Numbered from the stretch's first letter, positions 34,354 to 45,866 are shown. The stretch: 64,000 nucleotides of DNA from Erythroxylum novogranatense (GCA_029891385.1 CM057225.1:74805387-74869386), one strand, 5' to 3'. Numbers and translations are program-made. Notes: generated from the letters alone by a model not told the origin.

Positions 34354-34596
34354 CCCTATTCTTTGAATTTACCTTCCACGATTTTCTCTCTCTTTGAAAG
34401 ACATTTAGCCCTTGATTTTCTTCTCCATCGTGGATCTTCCTTGTGATTCCTCCTTGCTTTTAGTTTCTCTTCTACCTTGAATCTTTCTCTTTGAGTGTGT
34501 AAAGAAGAGATGAAAATGAGTTTTGTTTGGGTGATAGCCGTGGGTGTCGATGAGCTTGGATTTGAGTGATCCTTGGAGATTTGAGGTTCTTAATCA

Positions 34597-35372
34597 GTAA
34601 GTTACTTATCTTGTCTTATATAGTTTGATTGGTTGGTTTATAGAGTTATTTGATGATTTGATTTGTATATTTGAGGAATTGTTATGTAGGGTTTCCGATT
34701 GGGTATTTTCGTTAGTTTTAGGGTTGAAATTTGGGAATAATGGTTGTTTGATGAAATAGAAGCTAAAGATTGGTTGTATGATGTGTATGGAATTATTTAG
34801 GAGTGGTTTGTAAGGAGAAAATCTGGATTTGGAGTTGTTATCAGTCGAAAATCTTGAAATTTCTGGGTTTTCTGGGCGTGTCCGTGGTTACACGTCGCGG
34901 CGCATGAAGAACATGCCGCGGTGAGCAGGATTGCTCCGCATGCCGCGACGTACGCAGAAGGCGCGTCTCGGCGAGGAGGAAAGGCACACGTCACGACGTA
35001 CGCGGTGCGTACGCCGCGACGAAGGGCGCGCGGTTCGCCGCGGCGAGGCGTGTATACGCCGCGATGAACGTGGAGAGAAAAGGGAGCTCGCCGCGGCGAG
35101 GGATCTGATTCCGCGGCGAGGAGTGCGAATTCCGAAATTGAAATTTGAGGTTTTAAACAATTGGGATTTAGGCAATTGATCATTCATTTAATTATGGATT
35201 AAATTCAATTTGGAGATTTTGAATTCTGGAATTAGAATTTGAGATCGAGAAATTCGGATTTGTGTCGGAAATGTCATACCATGTATAGTACGTACATTAT
35301 TCGATTTGTATGCATCATTGAACATTGGAATTGATACGGTTAGTAATGTTAATTATATTTTGATTGTTATAG
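34597..35372 (+). other. Putative intron 1 in gypsy-2 5' LTR
   Basis: The donor is AATCA|GTAAGTTAC at 34597. In the 3' LTR it is ATCAG|GTAAGTTAC at 40866, a better site. The acceptor ATTGTTATAG| ends at 35372 (41575 in the 3' LTR). The interval holds the CG-rich repeat cassette. Inferred from consensus sites shared with LTRs A and B. Confidence 0.4.
34890..35130. repeat. CG-rich repeat cassette in gypsy-2 5' LTR
   Basis: Overlapping motifs such as CGCCGCGACG, GCCGCGGCGA and CGACGTACG are packed into 240 bp, in sharp contrast with AT-rich flanks. The 3' LTR counterpart (41105-41330) is very different and shorter, although sequence on both sides is nearly identical. Open stretches here (such as 34797-35183 on the minus strand) arise from the repeats. 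Confidence 0.8.
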
Positions 35373-35440
35373 CGGCTCCAGTGGATCGCCAATTGTTCGA
35401 CGTAGGCGAGACTTCCCGGCAGTAGCTCGGAAGTTCTGAG

Positions 35441-36102
35441 GTGAGTAACCTAGTTGGTTTCTCAACCTTTATGTGTTTATTTTATGCACCGATGCCATGT
35501 GGAGTTAAGGATGGATTGTATGTGTTTGTTTTGATTGATTTCAGACCACAGGTGTCCGAAATATTTGGGTTGTGATATAGAAGTGTTAATTGTGTATAAT
35601 TGTTCATAATTGGCTTCAAATGGTGAGAATTAGGTATATGAAGTTTTAGTGCGATGCATGTATTGGAAATTGGACATGTGCATACATGCATAACAAGATG
35701 ATCGATAAAGGTAGTGTGACCGTGTAGCCACCGTATCGAGCTTTAAGCTCAACGCATGGGCTTCGTGCCCAACGATTTTCGAGCTTTATGCTCAACGACA
35801 GGCTTTGGAGCCCAATGTTTTCAGAGCCAATGGCTCAACATATATGAGCTTAGGCGCACGGTCACAACAACGAAAGAAAATGAAAGAGTCACATGCACAT
35901 TGCATATATGAATGTTTACATGTGAATTGTGTGAAAGGCTTATTGCCTTATAAATGTGAAATTTGATTGCATGTGATTTCTTGTCTGTGATATATGTACG
36001 ATATAGCGTGAATTGTTTGTCTATGCATGAGTTGGGTGAACCATCGATGATGGTTTCTCACTGAGTTCACAAACTCACCCAACATTGCATCTATTTTTCA
36101 AG
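35441..36102 (+). other. Putative intron 2 in gypsy-2 5' LTR
   Basis: The donor TCTGAG|GTGAGTAACC is at 35441. The acceptor here is changed to TTTTTCAAG (36102), while the 3' LTR keeps TTTTTCAG (intron 41644-42309). The flanking blocks are the same as in LTRs A and B. Confidence 0.45.
35738..35836 (+). repeat. Hairpin array in gypsy-2 5' LTR intron 2
   Basis: Five short inverted repeats are spaced about 20 bp apart: GAGCTTTAAGCTC 35738-35750, GGGCTTCGTGCCC 35758-35770, GAGCTTTATGCTC 35781-35793, GGCTTTGGAGCC 35801-35812 and GAGCCAATGGCTC 35824-35836. Stems alternate between GAGC/GCTC and G(G)GC/GC(C)C. Each is followed by CAACG, CCAACG or CAATG. The 3' LTR copy at 41943-42045 has two of the five stems decayed. 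Confidence 0.85.
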
Positions 36103-36497
36103 ACAGCGATAGTTTGACTCCTAGCTCCAAATCAGTGAGACTTTTCTCTTGTTGTGTGCAAATGAGAGGAGCATGGCCCACAGGTCGGTCAGCTGGGGAT
36201 ATTTTTGGGATATTTTGGGGATGACATAGTTAGGAGTTACGTTAGTTCTTTTGAGACTTGTAGAGTTGTAAATATGACTGATGATGTATTGATGGTTTTA
36301 TGAAATGAATGAAAAGGGATCTTTTGGTTTTTTTTTTAAAAAAAAATAGTGAACGTGATATTACTGCTTAATTATATTGATGCCATGAGGTGAATAGAAA
36401 TGATCGAATCGTAGTGCATCCTCGTCGTAGGTTATGCATTGGTACGACCTACGGGCGACTCGGTGTATACTCTACGGTGAGGGGGCGCTACATTAGG

Positions 36498-36510
36498 TGG
36501 TATTAGAGCA
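36498..36510 (+). other. Primer-binding site of gypsy-2
   Basis: TGGTATTAGAGCA differs at one base from the methionine-tRNA primer site TGGTATCAGAGC and starts five bases after the 5' LTR. A C-to-T change accounts for the difference. Confidence 0.85.
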
Positions 36511-36599
36511 TGGTTTGGCATCTTTTGGGCATAGTATATTTTAGGCTTGAATTTCGTAAGAAAAGCAAGAAATTGATTGGAATATTGGTTTTATTGTAG

Positions 36600-37620
36600 G
36601 TCATCCATCTTTGGTGATCAAGTTGATCAACCAGCTGACCAAGGATCAGTCGGAGCGAGTAGGGAGTCTTCTGTACCTCTGCATGAGGAGCAGCCTCCTA
36701 GAGTTCCCATGAGACGGGAGCGGAGGTATGATCGTCATGTAAGGTGAGTCGTGGACTTTATGGCAGCATGCACCTCGCCGAGGTGAGATATGGTTGGAGA
36801 GGACCGAGCGGGTCCTAGATCAGATGGATTGCGACCCTGAGGAGCGCTTCGATTATGCTGTTTCATTGCTTCAGGGTCCAGCTTACCAGTGGTGGAAGAC
36901 TGTCCCGGGTAGTTCCACCAGTCCTTGTGTGTTGACTTGGGCTGATTTTCTGAGGGCTTTCTGGGATAATTTCATGCCCAAGGACTATTTGGAAATGAAG
37001 ATGCAGGAGTTCTTTGAGCTGAGACAGGGGTCGATGTCAGTGGCCGATTATGAGGTCCGGTCTAATGAGCTATCGGCATATGCGTCTGTTTTGATTGCCT
37101 CCGAGGCTGATAGGTGCCGGAGATTTGAGGGAGGGCTGAATCTGGAGATTCGTACCAGGTTAGCCCGGTCAGATATTGGCACCTTCGTGAAGTTGAGATC
37201 AGCTGCAGTAAGGATAGAGCAGCTTCTGAGACAGAGCCGAGCTGAGACTGGTCAGGGCTCTGGAGGCAAGAGATCGAGTGATAGTCGTGGTAGCTCTGTA
37301 GGAGCTGAGCGATGCCGAGCGTGTTCGGATCACCGGGGATTGCATACGATCGGGTTACGGCCGAGAGGAGATTTGGGCGATTCAGCGGCAAGCAGATAGT
37401 GGTGGCGGAGGGGGGGACGAAGCTTTGTCGGTTTGCGTGCATTGTGATAAGAGGCACAGTGGAGAGTGCTGGAGAGTGACAGGAGCCTGCCTAGCATGTG
37501 GATCTATGGATCACATGATTCGGAGTTGTCCTCTGACCTTAGGAGTTCAGTCAGCCGCTAGTGGGAGAGCCGGTAGTAGCTTCGACGGTGCGTGAGATCG
37601 CAATGGTGGACTGGATTTAG
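36600..37620 (+). pseudogene. gypsy-2 gag with double zinc knuckle
   Basis: The capsid region is open from about 36761 through 37399: FDYAVSLLQGPAYQWWKTVP, FMPKDYLEMKMQEFFELRQG, SMSVADYE, CRRFEGGLNLEIR. No convincing ATG is seen; the likely start is upstream of 36761 beyond a frameshift. After a shift near the G-run at 37410, CVHCDKRHSGECW and CLACGSMDHMIRSCP (37434-37535) form the paired zinc knuckles of this lineage. A further shift leads into protease. Gag forms the particle and binds the RNA. Confidence 0.85.
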
Positions 37621-37656
37621 GGGCCGAGGCGAGCCCGAGGTAGAGCGGAGATTCCT

Positions 37657-38022
37657 ATGCTGGGACCGAGGAGCGAGGCAAGAAGTCAGAGCCCCTGTGC
37701 CGTGGTCTACGCCATGACCAGCAGAGGCCCAGATTCTCCCGAGGTGGTTGCAGGTTTGCTTCTACTCTCAGATATTGAGGTGTATGCATTGATAGATCCA
37801 GGGTCCACGCATTCATTTATTGCACCGCATATGGCATGTAGATTGTATGTGGATAGGGAGATATTGCAGTATGGGTTGCAGGTAAGTACACCTTTGGGTA
37901 GTACTACTGCTTTAAGCGAGGTCTGCATGGGGTGTCAGATTCGGATTGATTCAGCGGTATTGAGTGCAGATCTGATTGTGTTGCCCCTTCGAGAGATCGA
38001 TTTGATTTTGGGGATGGACTGA
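37657..38022 (+). pseudogene. gypsy-2 aspartic protease
   Basis: A retropepsin-like domain: AMTSRGPDSPEVV, active site LIDPGSTHSFIA and C-terminal hydrophobic-Gly motif IDLILGMD. The stretch ends with TGA (38020-38022) exactly where the family has Trp in GMDWL, and the same frame continues open beyond it, so one G-to-A change broke the polyprotein. Confidence 0.88.
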
Positions 38023-38043
38023 CTCACTGCCCATAGGGCTATT

Positions 38044-40056
38044 TTGGATTGTTATACCAAGGAGGTAGTATTGGAGTCTCCTGGTCAGCCGAGGGCTGTG
38101 TTTCGAGGCGTTAGTCAGGCAGTGCCAACCAGGATGATCTCGTTTCTGAGTGCTCTGAGGTTGATGCGAGGTGACTGTGAGGCTTATTTGGCGCATGTGG
38201 TGGATTCCAGAGTGCAGCAGAGTCTGCAGGATGTCCCTATGATCAGGGAGTTTCTAGATGTATTTCCCGAGGAGTTATCGGGTTTGCCGCCAGATCGGGA
38301 GACAGAGTTCGAGATAGACCTCGTTCCAGGTACCGCTCCTATATCGATACCTCCGTATAGGATGGCACCAGTGGAACTGAGGGAGCTTAAGGCTCAGCTG
38401 CAGGAGTTATTGGATAAGGGGTTTATCAGGCCGAGTGTTTCGCCGTGGGGAGCTCCGGTATTGTTTGTGAAGAAGAAGGACGGGACTATGAGATTATGCA
38501 TCGATTATAGGCAGCTTAATCGGGTTACTGTTAAGAATAAGTACCCACTGCCTAGGATCGATGACTTATTTGATCAGTTGTAGGAAGCTCAGGTTTTTAC
38601 CAAGTTGGATTTGAGATCCGAATACTATCAGTTGAGGATCGCAGAGGCCGATGTGCCTAAGAGTGCTTTCAGGAGCAGGTATGGGCATTACGAGTTCTTA
38701 GTGATGCCGTTCGGGTTGACTAATGCCCCGGAAGCCTTCATGGCCTTGATGAATAGGGTCTTTCAACCATGCCTGGATCAGTTTGTGATCGTATTCATTG
38801 ATGATATCCTAGTGTATTCGAGGTCTAGACAGGAGCATGCGGAGCATCTGAGGATAATGCTACGGATTATGAGCGATAGACAGTTGTATGCCAAATTCAC
38901 TAAGTGTGAATTTTGGCTGGATGAGGTGGTATTCCTAGGCCACATTGTGTCTAGTGAGGGTATTCGGGTGGATCCTCACAAGATTGAGGCAGTGAGGAGT
39001 TGGGAGATTCCGAGAAGCGTGTCAGAGTTGAGGAGTTTCCTCGGATTGGCAGGATATTACCGGAGGTTTGTCGAGGGGTTTTCAGTGATCTCCGCCCCTT
39101 TGACAAGACTTCTGAGGAAGGGTGTGGCTTTCAGTTGGACAGATGAGTGCCAGAGGAGTTTTGAGGAGTTGATACATCGGTTGACTACAGCGTCGGTGTT
39201 AGCCCTGCCATCTGGAGCAGGAGGATTTGAGATGTTCAGTGATGCTTTGCAGCAGGGTCTAGGCTGTGTGTTGATGCAACATGGGAGAGTTATAGCATAT
39301 GCTTCGAGACAGTTGAGATCCCATGAGATTAATTATCCTGTGCATGACTTGGAGTTAGCAGCAGTTGTATTCGCTTTGAAGATTTGGAGACATTATCTTT
39401 ATGGGGAGACGTTCCAGATCTTCACCGATCATAAGAGCTTGAGGTATTTTTTGAGTCAGCGAGAGCTGAATCTGAGGCAGAGGAGATGGTTAGAGCTGCT
39501 TAAGGACTATGACTGCACTATCGAGTACCACCCAGGGAAGGCTAATGTGGTGGCAGATGCATTGAGTAGGAGATCGCATGGTAGTGCAGCTCAGATTCAG
39601 GTTTCGAGGTTGCCGTGCTTGGTTCAGTTGAGAGCTCTTAATGTGCAGATGAATTTGAGTCAGGATGGAGCTCTGATTGCGATTTTGAGGCTGAGGCCAA
39701 TGTTACATGATCGGATTAGGAGAGTGCAGGAACAGGATCCAGTATTGGTGAGGCTGATTGATAGAGTTAGATCTAGATGGCTATCTGAGTTTGAGTTGAG
39801 AGATGGTTCGTTGTGGATGGGCCAGAGGTTATGTGTTCCGGATGTGGATGATCTGAGTTATGTGGAGGAGCCGGTGCGGATTATTGGATCGCGGGTCAAG
39901 CAGTTGAGATCCAAGGTGATTCCATTGGTGAAAGTCCTTTGGAAGAAAAACTCATCAGAGGAGGCGACTTGGGAGACTGAGGAGCACATGAGGAGGCAAT
40001 ACCCTCATCTGTTCGATCAGTCAGGTAAAAAAATTTCGGGACGAAATTTTATTTAG
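38044..40056 (+). pseudogene. gypsy-2 RT and RNase H fused to chromodomain; integrase deleted
   Basis: One reading frame with a single TAG at 38581-38583. [31 protein letters not shown], then [11 protein letters not shown] and catalytic [12 protein letters not shown]. RNase [57 protein letters not shown]. After the linker [16 protein letters not shown] the protein passes directly into [20 protein letters not shown] and the chromodomain-like [17 protein letters not shown], ending SGRNFI. The zinc-binding and DDE integrase domains, about 400-450 residues, are absent with the frame kept. The repeated GATCTGAG word near the junction suggests deletion by microhomology. Confidence 0.9.
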
Positions 40057-40067
40057 GAGGGGAGAAT
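40054..40067 (+). other. Polypurine tract of gypsy-2
   Basis: TAGGAGGGGAGAAT abuts the 3' LTR start TGTAACATCCC at 40068 and follows GGGACGAAATTTT, the motif also seen before the gypsy-1 tract. Confidence 0.85.
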
Positions 40068-42694
40068 TGTAACATCCCTTCACTGATGGGATGGATACAG
40101 TTCATTGCATTCGTATTTGGCATGTGCATGCATTATAGAATTTGTGTATAATTGGCAATGATTATATTGGCATTCGTACGTACATACATGTATGACATAT
40201 TTCTGATTTGATTTGGATAATTTGGATTTGGAGATGATTATGGCATGTGTGATAATTAGGTCATAATAGGCTCAAAAATTGAATTTGAGTTAGAAATGAA
40301 AGTCAGGAAATTGAATTATGAAATTAGAGTATATGATAATGAGTTTTCTATTTTTGAGGATTTATAGGAATTTTTTTGAAATTTTCGGAGCAATAGGCCC
40401 GGATCGGAAAATTGATCAATGACTGGTTATTTGAATGTCCGGTTTCGAAACTGATTATCCAATGGCACGGACAGGTTAGAAATTTGATTTGAGGAATTAG
40501 GGTTTAGTCATTGGAATTCGGGAGAAATTAGAATTTGAAATTAGTTTGAGGTTGTTCGGAGTTAGACTTGTGGCAATTAACGTTTGCCAAACAAGCCTTA
40601 GTCCTTTTGTATATAAGCCCTATTCTTTGAATTTACCTTCCACGATTTTCTCTCCTCTTTAAAAGACATTTAGCCCTTGATTTTTCTTCTCCATCGTGGA
40701 TCTTCCTTTTGATTCCTCCTTGCTTTTAGTTTCCTCTTCCACCCTTGAATCTTTCTCTTTGGATGTGTAAAGAAGAGATGAAAATGGGTTTTGTTTGGGT
40801 GATAGCCGTGGGTGTCGATGAGCTTGGATTTGAGTGATCCTTGGAGATTTGAGGTTCTTAATCAGGTAAGTTACTTCTATCTTGTCTTATATAGTTTGAT
40901 TGGTTGGTTTATAGAGTTATTTGATGATTTGATTTGTATATTTGAGGAATTGTTATGTAGGGTTTCCGATTGGGTATTTTCGTTAGTTTTAGGGTTGAAA
41001 TTTGGGAATAATGGTTGTTTGATGAAATAGAAGCTAAAGATTGGTTGTATGATGTGTATGGAATTATTTAGAGTGGTTTGTAAGGAGAAAATCTGAAATT
41101 TCTGGGTTACGGGCGTGTCCGGTTGTTTGCCTTGTGTGCAGATTACTCATACGCCGTGACGTCTTGTGAGAAGCGCTTGCATGGCGTGGAGGAAAAAGCG
41201 CGTCGCGACGTCTGTGATGCGTCGCTTGACGACGAAGCGATTCGCCGCGAGAGGCGTGTATACGCCATGCTAACGTGAAGAGAAAGGGAGCTTGCATGGC
41301 GAGGGATCTGATGCCGCGGCGAGGAGTGCGAATTCCGAAATTGAAATTTGAGGTTTTAAACAATTGGGATTTAGGCAATTGATCATTCATTTAATTATGG
41401 ATTAAATTCAATTTGGAGATTTTGAATTCGGGAATTAGAATTTGAGATCGGGAAATTCGGATTTGTGTCGGAAATGTCATACCATGTATAGTACGTACAT
41501 TATTCGATTCGTATGCATCATTGAACATTGGAATTGATACGGTTAGTAATGTTAATTATATTTTGATTGTTATAGCGGCTCCAGTGGATCGCCGATCGTT
41601 CGACATAGGCGAGACTTCTCGGCAGTAGCTCGGAAGTTCTGAGGTGAGTAACCTAGTTGGTTTCTCAACCTTTATGTGTTTATTTTATGCACCGATGCCA
41701 TGTGGAGTTAAGGATGGATTGTATGTGTTTGTTTTGATTGATTTCGGACCACAGGTGTCCGAAATATTTGGGTTGTGATATAGAAGTGTTAATTGTGTAT
41801 AATTGTTCATAATTGACTTCAAATGGTGAGAATTAGGTATATGAAGTTTTAGTGCGATGCATGTATTGGAAATTGGACATGTGCATACATGCATAACATA
41901 TGATCGAGATAAAGCGATTGTGACCGTGTAGCCACCGTATCGAGCTTTAAACTCAACGCACAGGCTTCGCGTCTAACGATTTTCGAGCTTTATGCTCAAC
42001 GTATTAGGGCTTTTGAAGCCCAATGTTTTCAGAGCCAATGGCTCAACGTATATGAGCTCAGGCGCACGGTCACAACAACGAAAGAAAATGAAAAAGTCAC
42101 ATGCACATTGCATATATGAATGTTTACATGTGAATTGTGTGAAAGGCTTATTGCCTTATAAATGTGAAATTTGGCTGCATGTGATTTCTTGTCTGTGATA
42201 TATGTACGATATAGCGTGAATTGTTTGTCTATGCATGAGTTGGGTGAACCATCGATGATGGTTTCTCACTGAGTTCGCAAACTCACCCAACATTGCATCT
42301 ATTTTTCAGGACAGCGATAGTTTGACTCCTAGCTCCAAATTGTGAGACTTTTCCTCTTGTTGTGTCTTGCGAGAGGAGCATGGCCCATGTGCCTGTCACC
42401 GGGGATCTTTTGGGATATTTTAGGGATGACATAGTTAGGAGTTACATTAGTTCTTTTGAGACTTGTACAGTTGTAAATATGACTGATGATGTATTGATGG
42501 TTTTATGAAATGAATGAAAAGGGATCTTTTGGTTTTAAAAAAAAAATTTAGTGAACATGATATTACTGCTTAATTATATTGATGTCATGAGGTGAATAGA
42601 AATGATCGAATCGTAGTACACCCTCGTCGTAGGTTATGCATCGGTACGACCTACGGGCGACTCGGTGTATACTCTACGGTGAGGGGGCGCTACA
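40068..42694 (+). repeat. 3' LTR of gypsy-2
   Basis: The 2627-bp LTR starts TGTAACATCCCTTCACTG and ends GGGGGCGCTACA. It is near-identical to the 5' LTR over long stretches but diverges in clusters, chiefly 41095-41320. It carries the TATA box (40610-40617), predicted introns 40866-41575 and 41644-42309, and the hairpin array at about 41943-42045. The acceptor TTTTTCAG at 42309 is intact here, unlike the 5' copy. Confidence 0.93.
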
Positions 42695-42699
42695 CTAAT

Positions 42700-43240
42700 G
42701 CTATAATAGTAGGCATAAGATTGATATTAGACCAAATCATCTATTTGCAAGTCTGTATGGGGGGCTTAAGATAACTAGTCTTCATTTCCTTCATTTATAC
42801 TAATAATAGCTTATACTAGAGGAATATTATGTGGAATCAAATTAAAAGTACTGCTGTGTACATTAATATTTTGTGGATCCTCTCAGGGGACTTTAATGCC
42901 ATCCTAAAAATTAAAGAAGTAGAAGGTTTTAGAGCTGCTAGTAATCCTTGTTTAGAGTTTAGAAATTGCATTAATGAAGCTCAATTCACAGACACCCCTT
43001 CAGGTGACAACTTTTTTACCTGGAGAAAGAAACAATTTAGAGAAAATTTCATTAGAAAAAAGCTAGATAGGAGCTTAACAAATCTCCAATGGATGTCAAC
43101 TTTCCTGAATTGCTTCTCCAACTTCCCAAATAATAATGTTTTTTATCACTCCCTTGTTTTCACCTTCACTGAAGGAGTGAGCACCCAAGTCATCTTTTAG
43201 ATGTAATAATTTCTTGGTAGATCTAGCAAGTTTTAAGGCT
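42700..43240 (+). pseudogene. LINE ORF2 endonuclease, C-terminal half
   Basis: The open stretch 42829-43200 has the endonuclease signatures WILSGDFNAIL, FRNCINEAQFTDTPSGDNFF, TWRKK and KKLDRSLTNLQW, in the order expected of APE-type LINE endonucleases (catalytic Asp and Asn in GDFNA). The final conserved His-containing motif appears as VFYHSLVF, where DHSP is usual. It continues the LINE interrupted at 33811. Confidence 0.85.
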
Positions 43241-43594
43241 GGTGTTTGGAATGCCTTAAGAACTAGAATAAAAGGTACCAAAAATTTTATTTATACTAGG
43301 AAGCTGAATTTTTATTTAAAAAAAAAGGAAATGAAGTAAATAATAAATAGAGAAAGTATTGCAAATAAGATGAAAAGCTTAGGGTGTACCCTTATATAAC
43401 CTTGCATTCTAATGCAAGAAGTATAGTAAAAATAGTAGGCATTAAATTAGATATGTAAAGAAGATACTATGTTAAAACCACACTTTTGGTTAAGATTTTT
43501 CATCAGTATTATCTCCCTAAGTTCAATACTGATCACAGATTTTAGAGCTTCCTTTGAAGATTTTTTTTTGCAAACTATCTAAGATTTCTCTTCC

Positions 43595-43873
43595 TTAAGG
43601 TGTGAACACAAAGTCCCAGTGTACTGATGTGAAGCAACTTGTCAGGTTTCGAGTAACTATTCTATTTGATAGTCTTTGTGTAATATCTATGAGAGAAGTC
43701 ATTGGATTAAACCATAAGGATTTCATAGTGACATATTCCCAAATGTTATTGTTGAAAGGGCATTCAAAGAGGAGAAGGTTCCTTGATTCCTCACGTATCA
43801 AACACATTAGATAGGAACTGAATCTTGTTAAACAATAAATTAAGGTCTTGTTTAAGGAAAGCATTGGTAACAC
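43595..43873 (-). pseudogene. Inverted LINE zf-RVT fragment
   Basis: A minus-strand stretch of 92 codons contains CLIREESRNLLLFECPFNNN and IWEYV, the zinc-binding zf-RVT domain that follows RT in plant LINE ORF2 (C..C.E.ES..HLF..C.F...IW). It lies inside the plus-strand LINE, between the endonuclease and RT parts, and is thus an inverted segment or a separate LINE insertion. Confidence 0.7.
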
Positions 43874-44558
43874 TCACCATCTTATCAACACATCTAAAAA
43901 GGATATTGATAATATTTAACTTGAAGTCTATTTTAATCCTTTATACTCTCATCTGTAGGGATTGGAAAGAGCTACTTTGCATAATTATTCCAAGTCTCTT
44001 CTATATGACTCCTCTTTTATGAAACAAAGGTCAAGGCTTGAATGGATGAGGAGTGGGGATAAGAATACCTCATTCTTCCATAAAGCCATTATTTTTAGAA
44101 GGGCTAGGAATATAATCATTTCACTTTAAGTATAACAATCTCAAGCTAGAATCTTAGTCTCAGATTCTTCAAGGAGCCTTTAATTTGTTCTCTAATTTGA
44201 TGAACAAACCTACTGGGTCTCACTCCACAGAATTCCTACTCAAAGTAGATTTGTTGTGTAAGCCAATCACTATCTAGGAAATTAAAGATACTTTAAGATC
44301 TTTTCATCCCAACAAAGCCTCAAGACCTGATGGATTCAAGCCAACTTCTTTCTCAAAACTGGGCCTCTCATAAGAAACCTTGTATCTGAAGTTATCTTAG
44401 ATTTTTTTTAATAAAGGTTCCTTATGGAAATTAAAAAGACTTACATCATTTTTTTCCTAAAAGTGGTGAACGTAGTCAGTTCTCAAATTTCCAACCCATT
44501 GCAAATTGCAACTCTGTTTACAAGATAATTTTAAAAATTCTTGCCCATAGATTGAGAG
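43835..44558 (+). pseudogene. LINE ORF2 connector and RT N-terminus
   Basis: A broken frame gives KQRSRLEWMRSGDKNTSFFH, the LINE signature before RT, then IKDTLRSFHPNKASRPDGFK (the SPGPDGF motif) and FSNFQPIANCNSVYKIILKI LAHRLRG (the FRPI..CN..YKI..K.L..RL motif). Similarity stops at 44558, 17 bases before the Tat/Athila LTR. The catalytic YADD region is absent. Confidence 0.8.
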
Positions 44559-44575
44559 GTGATTGACCTATTTCA

Positions 44576-45866
44576 TGAGTAGTCAATATTTAATACCGCA
44601 AGTGCACGGTATAACTATAGCTAGTATCCACAAAAATGAGTCGATCCTACGAAGATGGTGAGTACTAGTAATTACTGTTATCCTATTATCTAGTCTACGA
44701 AGTGATTGTGGGTTTTGAATTAAAGAAACTAAAATTAAGCAAATAAAGTAAATAAGCAGCGTAATTTAAGCAAAGAATTGTGAGATCACTAAGTTAATTA
44801 CCGATATCAATTAAATAATGTCTAGGAATCAAATCCCCATAAACCCTTAATCGATTGATTATTTGTTATGCAATTGTGTTATTGATTAATTAGACCGTGG
44901 AGATTCCTAAGGTATGCTAGTAGTTGACCTTGAGTCTACTAACAACTAATCCTAAGGTCCTTAACCAAATTACTCAAGTTAAAACTTATAGGATTGCTTT
45001 ACCTTATTATGAATCCCTTTATTAGAGTTGACCCTAATTTAGAAGATTTATGTCGTCTTATCTTTAGGATTACAATCAATGCTTTCCAATTATCATAGAT
45101 CTATTCAAACCTAGGATTTCTCAATCTCTAGGTATGAAATCAAATTTAAGTATAATAAATCAGATTAAAAAATAGTAATAAAATAGATAATTGGATCACA
45201 ATAATTAACTAACTCAATTGCATTCACAAAATAATCAAAACATGTTTTGGTATCAACTAGGGTTCATTCAGCCTAAATACTAATAGAAAATTTAGCTATA
45301 CATTGAAAAAAATTGAAATCATGTCCATATATGTAGAAAACAATGGAATCATAATTCTAATTCTCCCTGATTGTTTTATAACATGTATTCTGACAATGTA
45401 GACATCCGATCTTACGTTCTGATGGATCTATCAATAAAAACTCCACATCTCCCACTCCTTAATCTCTATATCACCTCTAGAATCACCTTTGAACTTCTAA
45501 GAACAATGCCTACTACTTCTTCCTCTTTTTTTGCCTCCAAAATGCCCATTTTACATGAAAATCTAGGTTTTTAGGTTATGCACGATCTCTTGCATGGACA
45601 TTCATCAGACCATGCATAATCAAAATTTTTCGAGTATCGCGAAAATGCAAGGTTGTGTGAAAGTGCACGACTGTGCATTCCTTCTAGATTACTGATTCTC
45701 TGTTTTACACCGCATTTTCATCCCAATTCTTCTCCTTTAAGTCCATAAAGGCAATTATACTCTATAAACATACTTGAGACGAATTAAGTACCAAATGTAT
45801 ACCAAAAGTATAAAATATCAAGCAAGAATATAATAAAGATGAGGTAAAAATATAGTCAATTAATCA
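44576..45866 (-). repeat. LTR of left Tat/Athila-like half element
   Basis: On the minus strand it starts TGATTAATTGACTATATT (45866) and ends ATTGACTACTCA (44576). The 1291-bp length is inferred from these edges. It matches the partial LTR at 63340-64000 in inverted orientation, including the AAACAATCAGGGAGA.TTAGA block (45380-45360 against 63820-63840). A patch of TGCACG/TGCATG words at 45577-45690 is the variable part between the two copies. Confidence 0.7.

Larger units (their letters stand above)
33812..36492 (+). repeat. 5' LTR of gypsy-2
   Basis: The 2681-bp LTR starts TGTAACATCCCGTCACTG and ends GGGGGCGCTACA. It differs from the 3' LTR mostly in clusters, the largest in the CG-rich cassette at 34890-35130. 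It carries a TATA box, two predicted introns (34597-35372 and 35441-36102) and a hairpin array. A terminal inverted structure CGTAGGTT ... ACGACCTACG lies at about 36427-36455. Confidence 0.93.
33812..42694 (+). mobile_element. gypsy-2: integrase-less chromovirus, complete ends
   Basis: A complete LTR element of 8883 bp with 5' LTR 33812-36492, PBS, gag, protease, RT/RNase H fused directly to a chromodomain, PPT and 3' LTR 40068-42694. The exact duplication CTAAT lies at 33807-33811 and 42695-42699. The internal region is only 3575 bp because the integrase core is missing. It sits inside the LINE. With no integrase, any mobility would need enzyme supplied by a relative. RT/RNase H/chromodomain is one frame with two in-frame stops; gag is frameshifted. 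Confidence 0.93.
32095..44558 (+). mobile_element. Plant LINE (L1-type), interrupted by gypsy-2
   Basis: Plus-strand order: ORF1 with a DUF4283-like region (32100-32586), the start of ORF2 endonuclease (MNILSWNVRG at 32961, duplicated at 33593), gypsy-2 at 33812-42694 with its CTAAT duplication, more endonuclease (42829-43200), a connecting region, and the RT N-terminal part (43980-44558) ending abruptly at the Tat/Athila LTR at 44576. The RT catalytic half and 3' end are absent. Many stops and frameshifts show it is dead. A 632-bp tandem duplication and an internal minus-strand LINE piece are listed separately. Confidence 0.85.

Noticed and set aside
34797..35187. Open frames on both strands rich in Arg and Ala (128, 99 and 82 codons)
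   Set aside because: They come from the CG-rich repeat cassette in the gypsy-2 5' LTR. The 3' LTR copy does not preserve them.
37062..38196. Minus-strand open frames of 131, 73 and 81 codons
   Set aside because: They are antisense to gypsy-2 gag and protease, which carry the zinc knuckles and DPGSTH on the plus strand.
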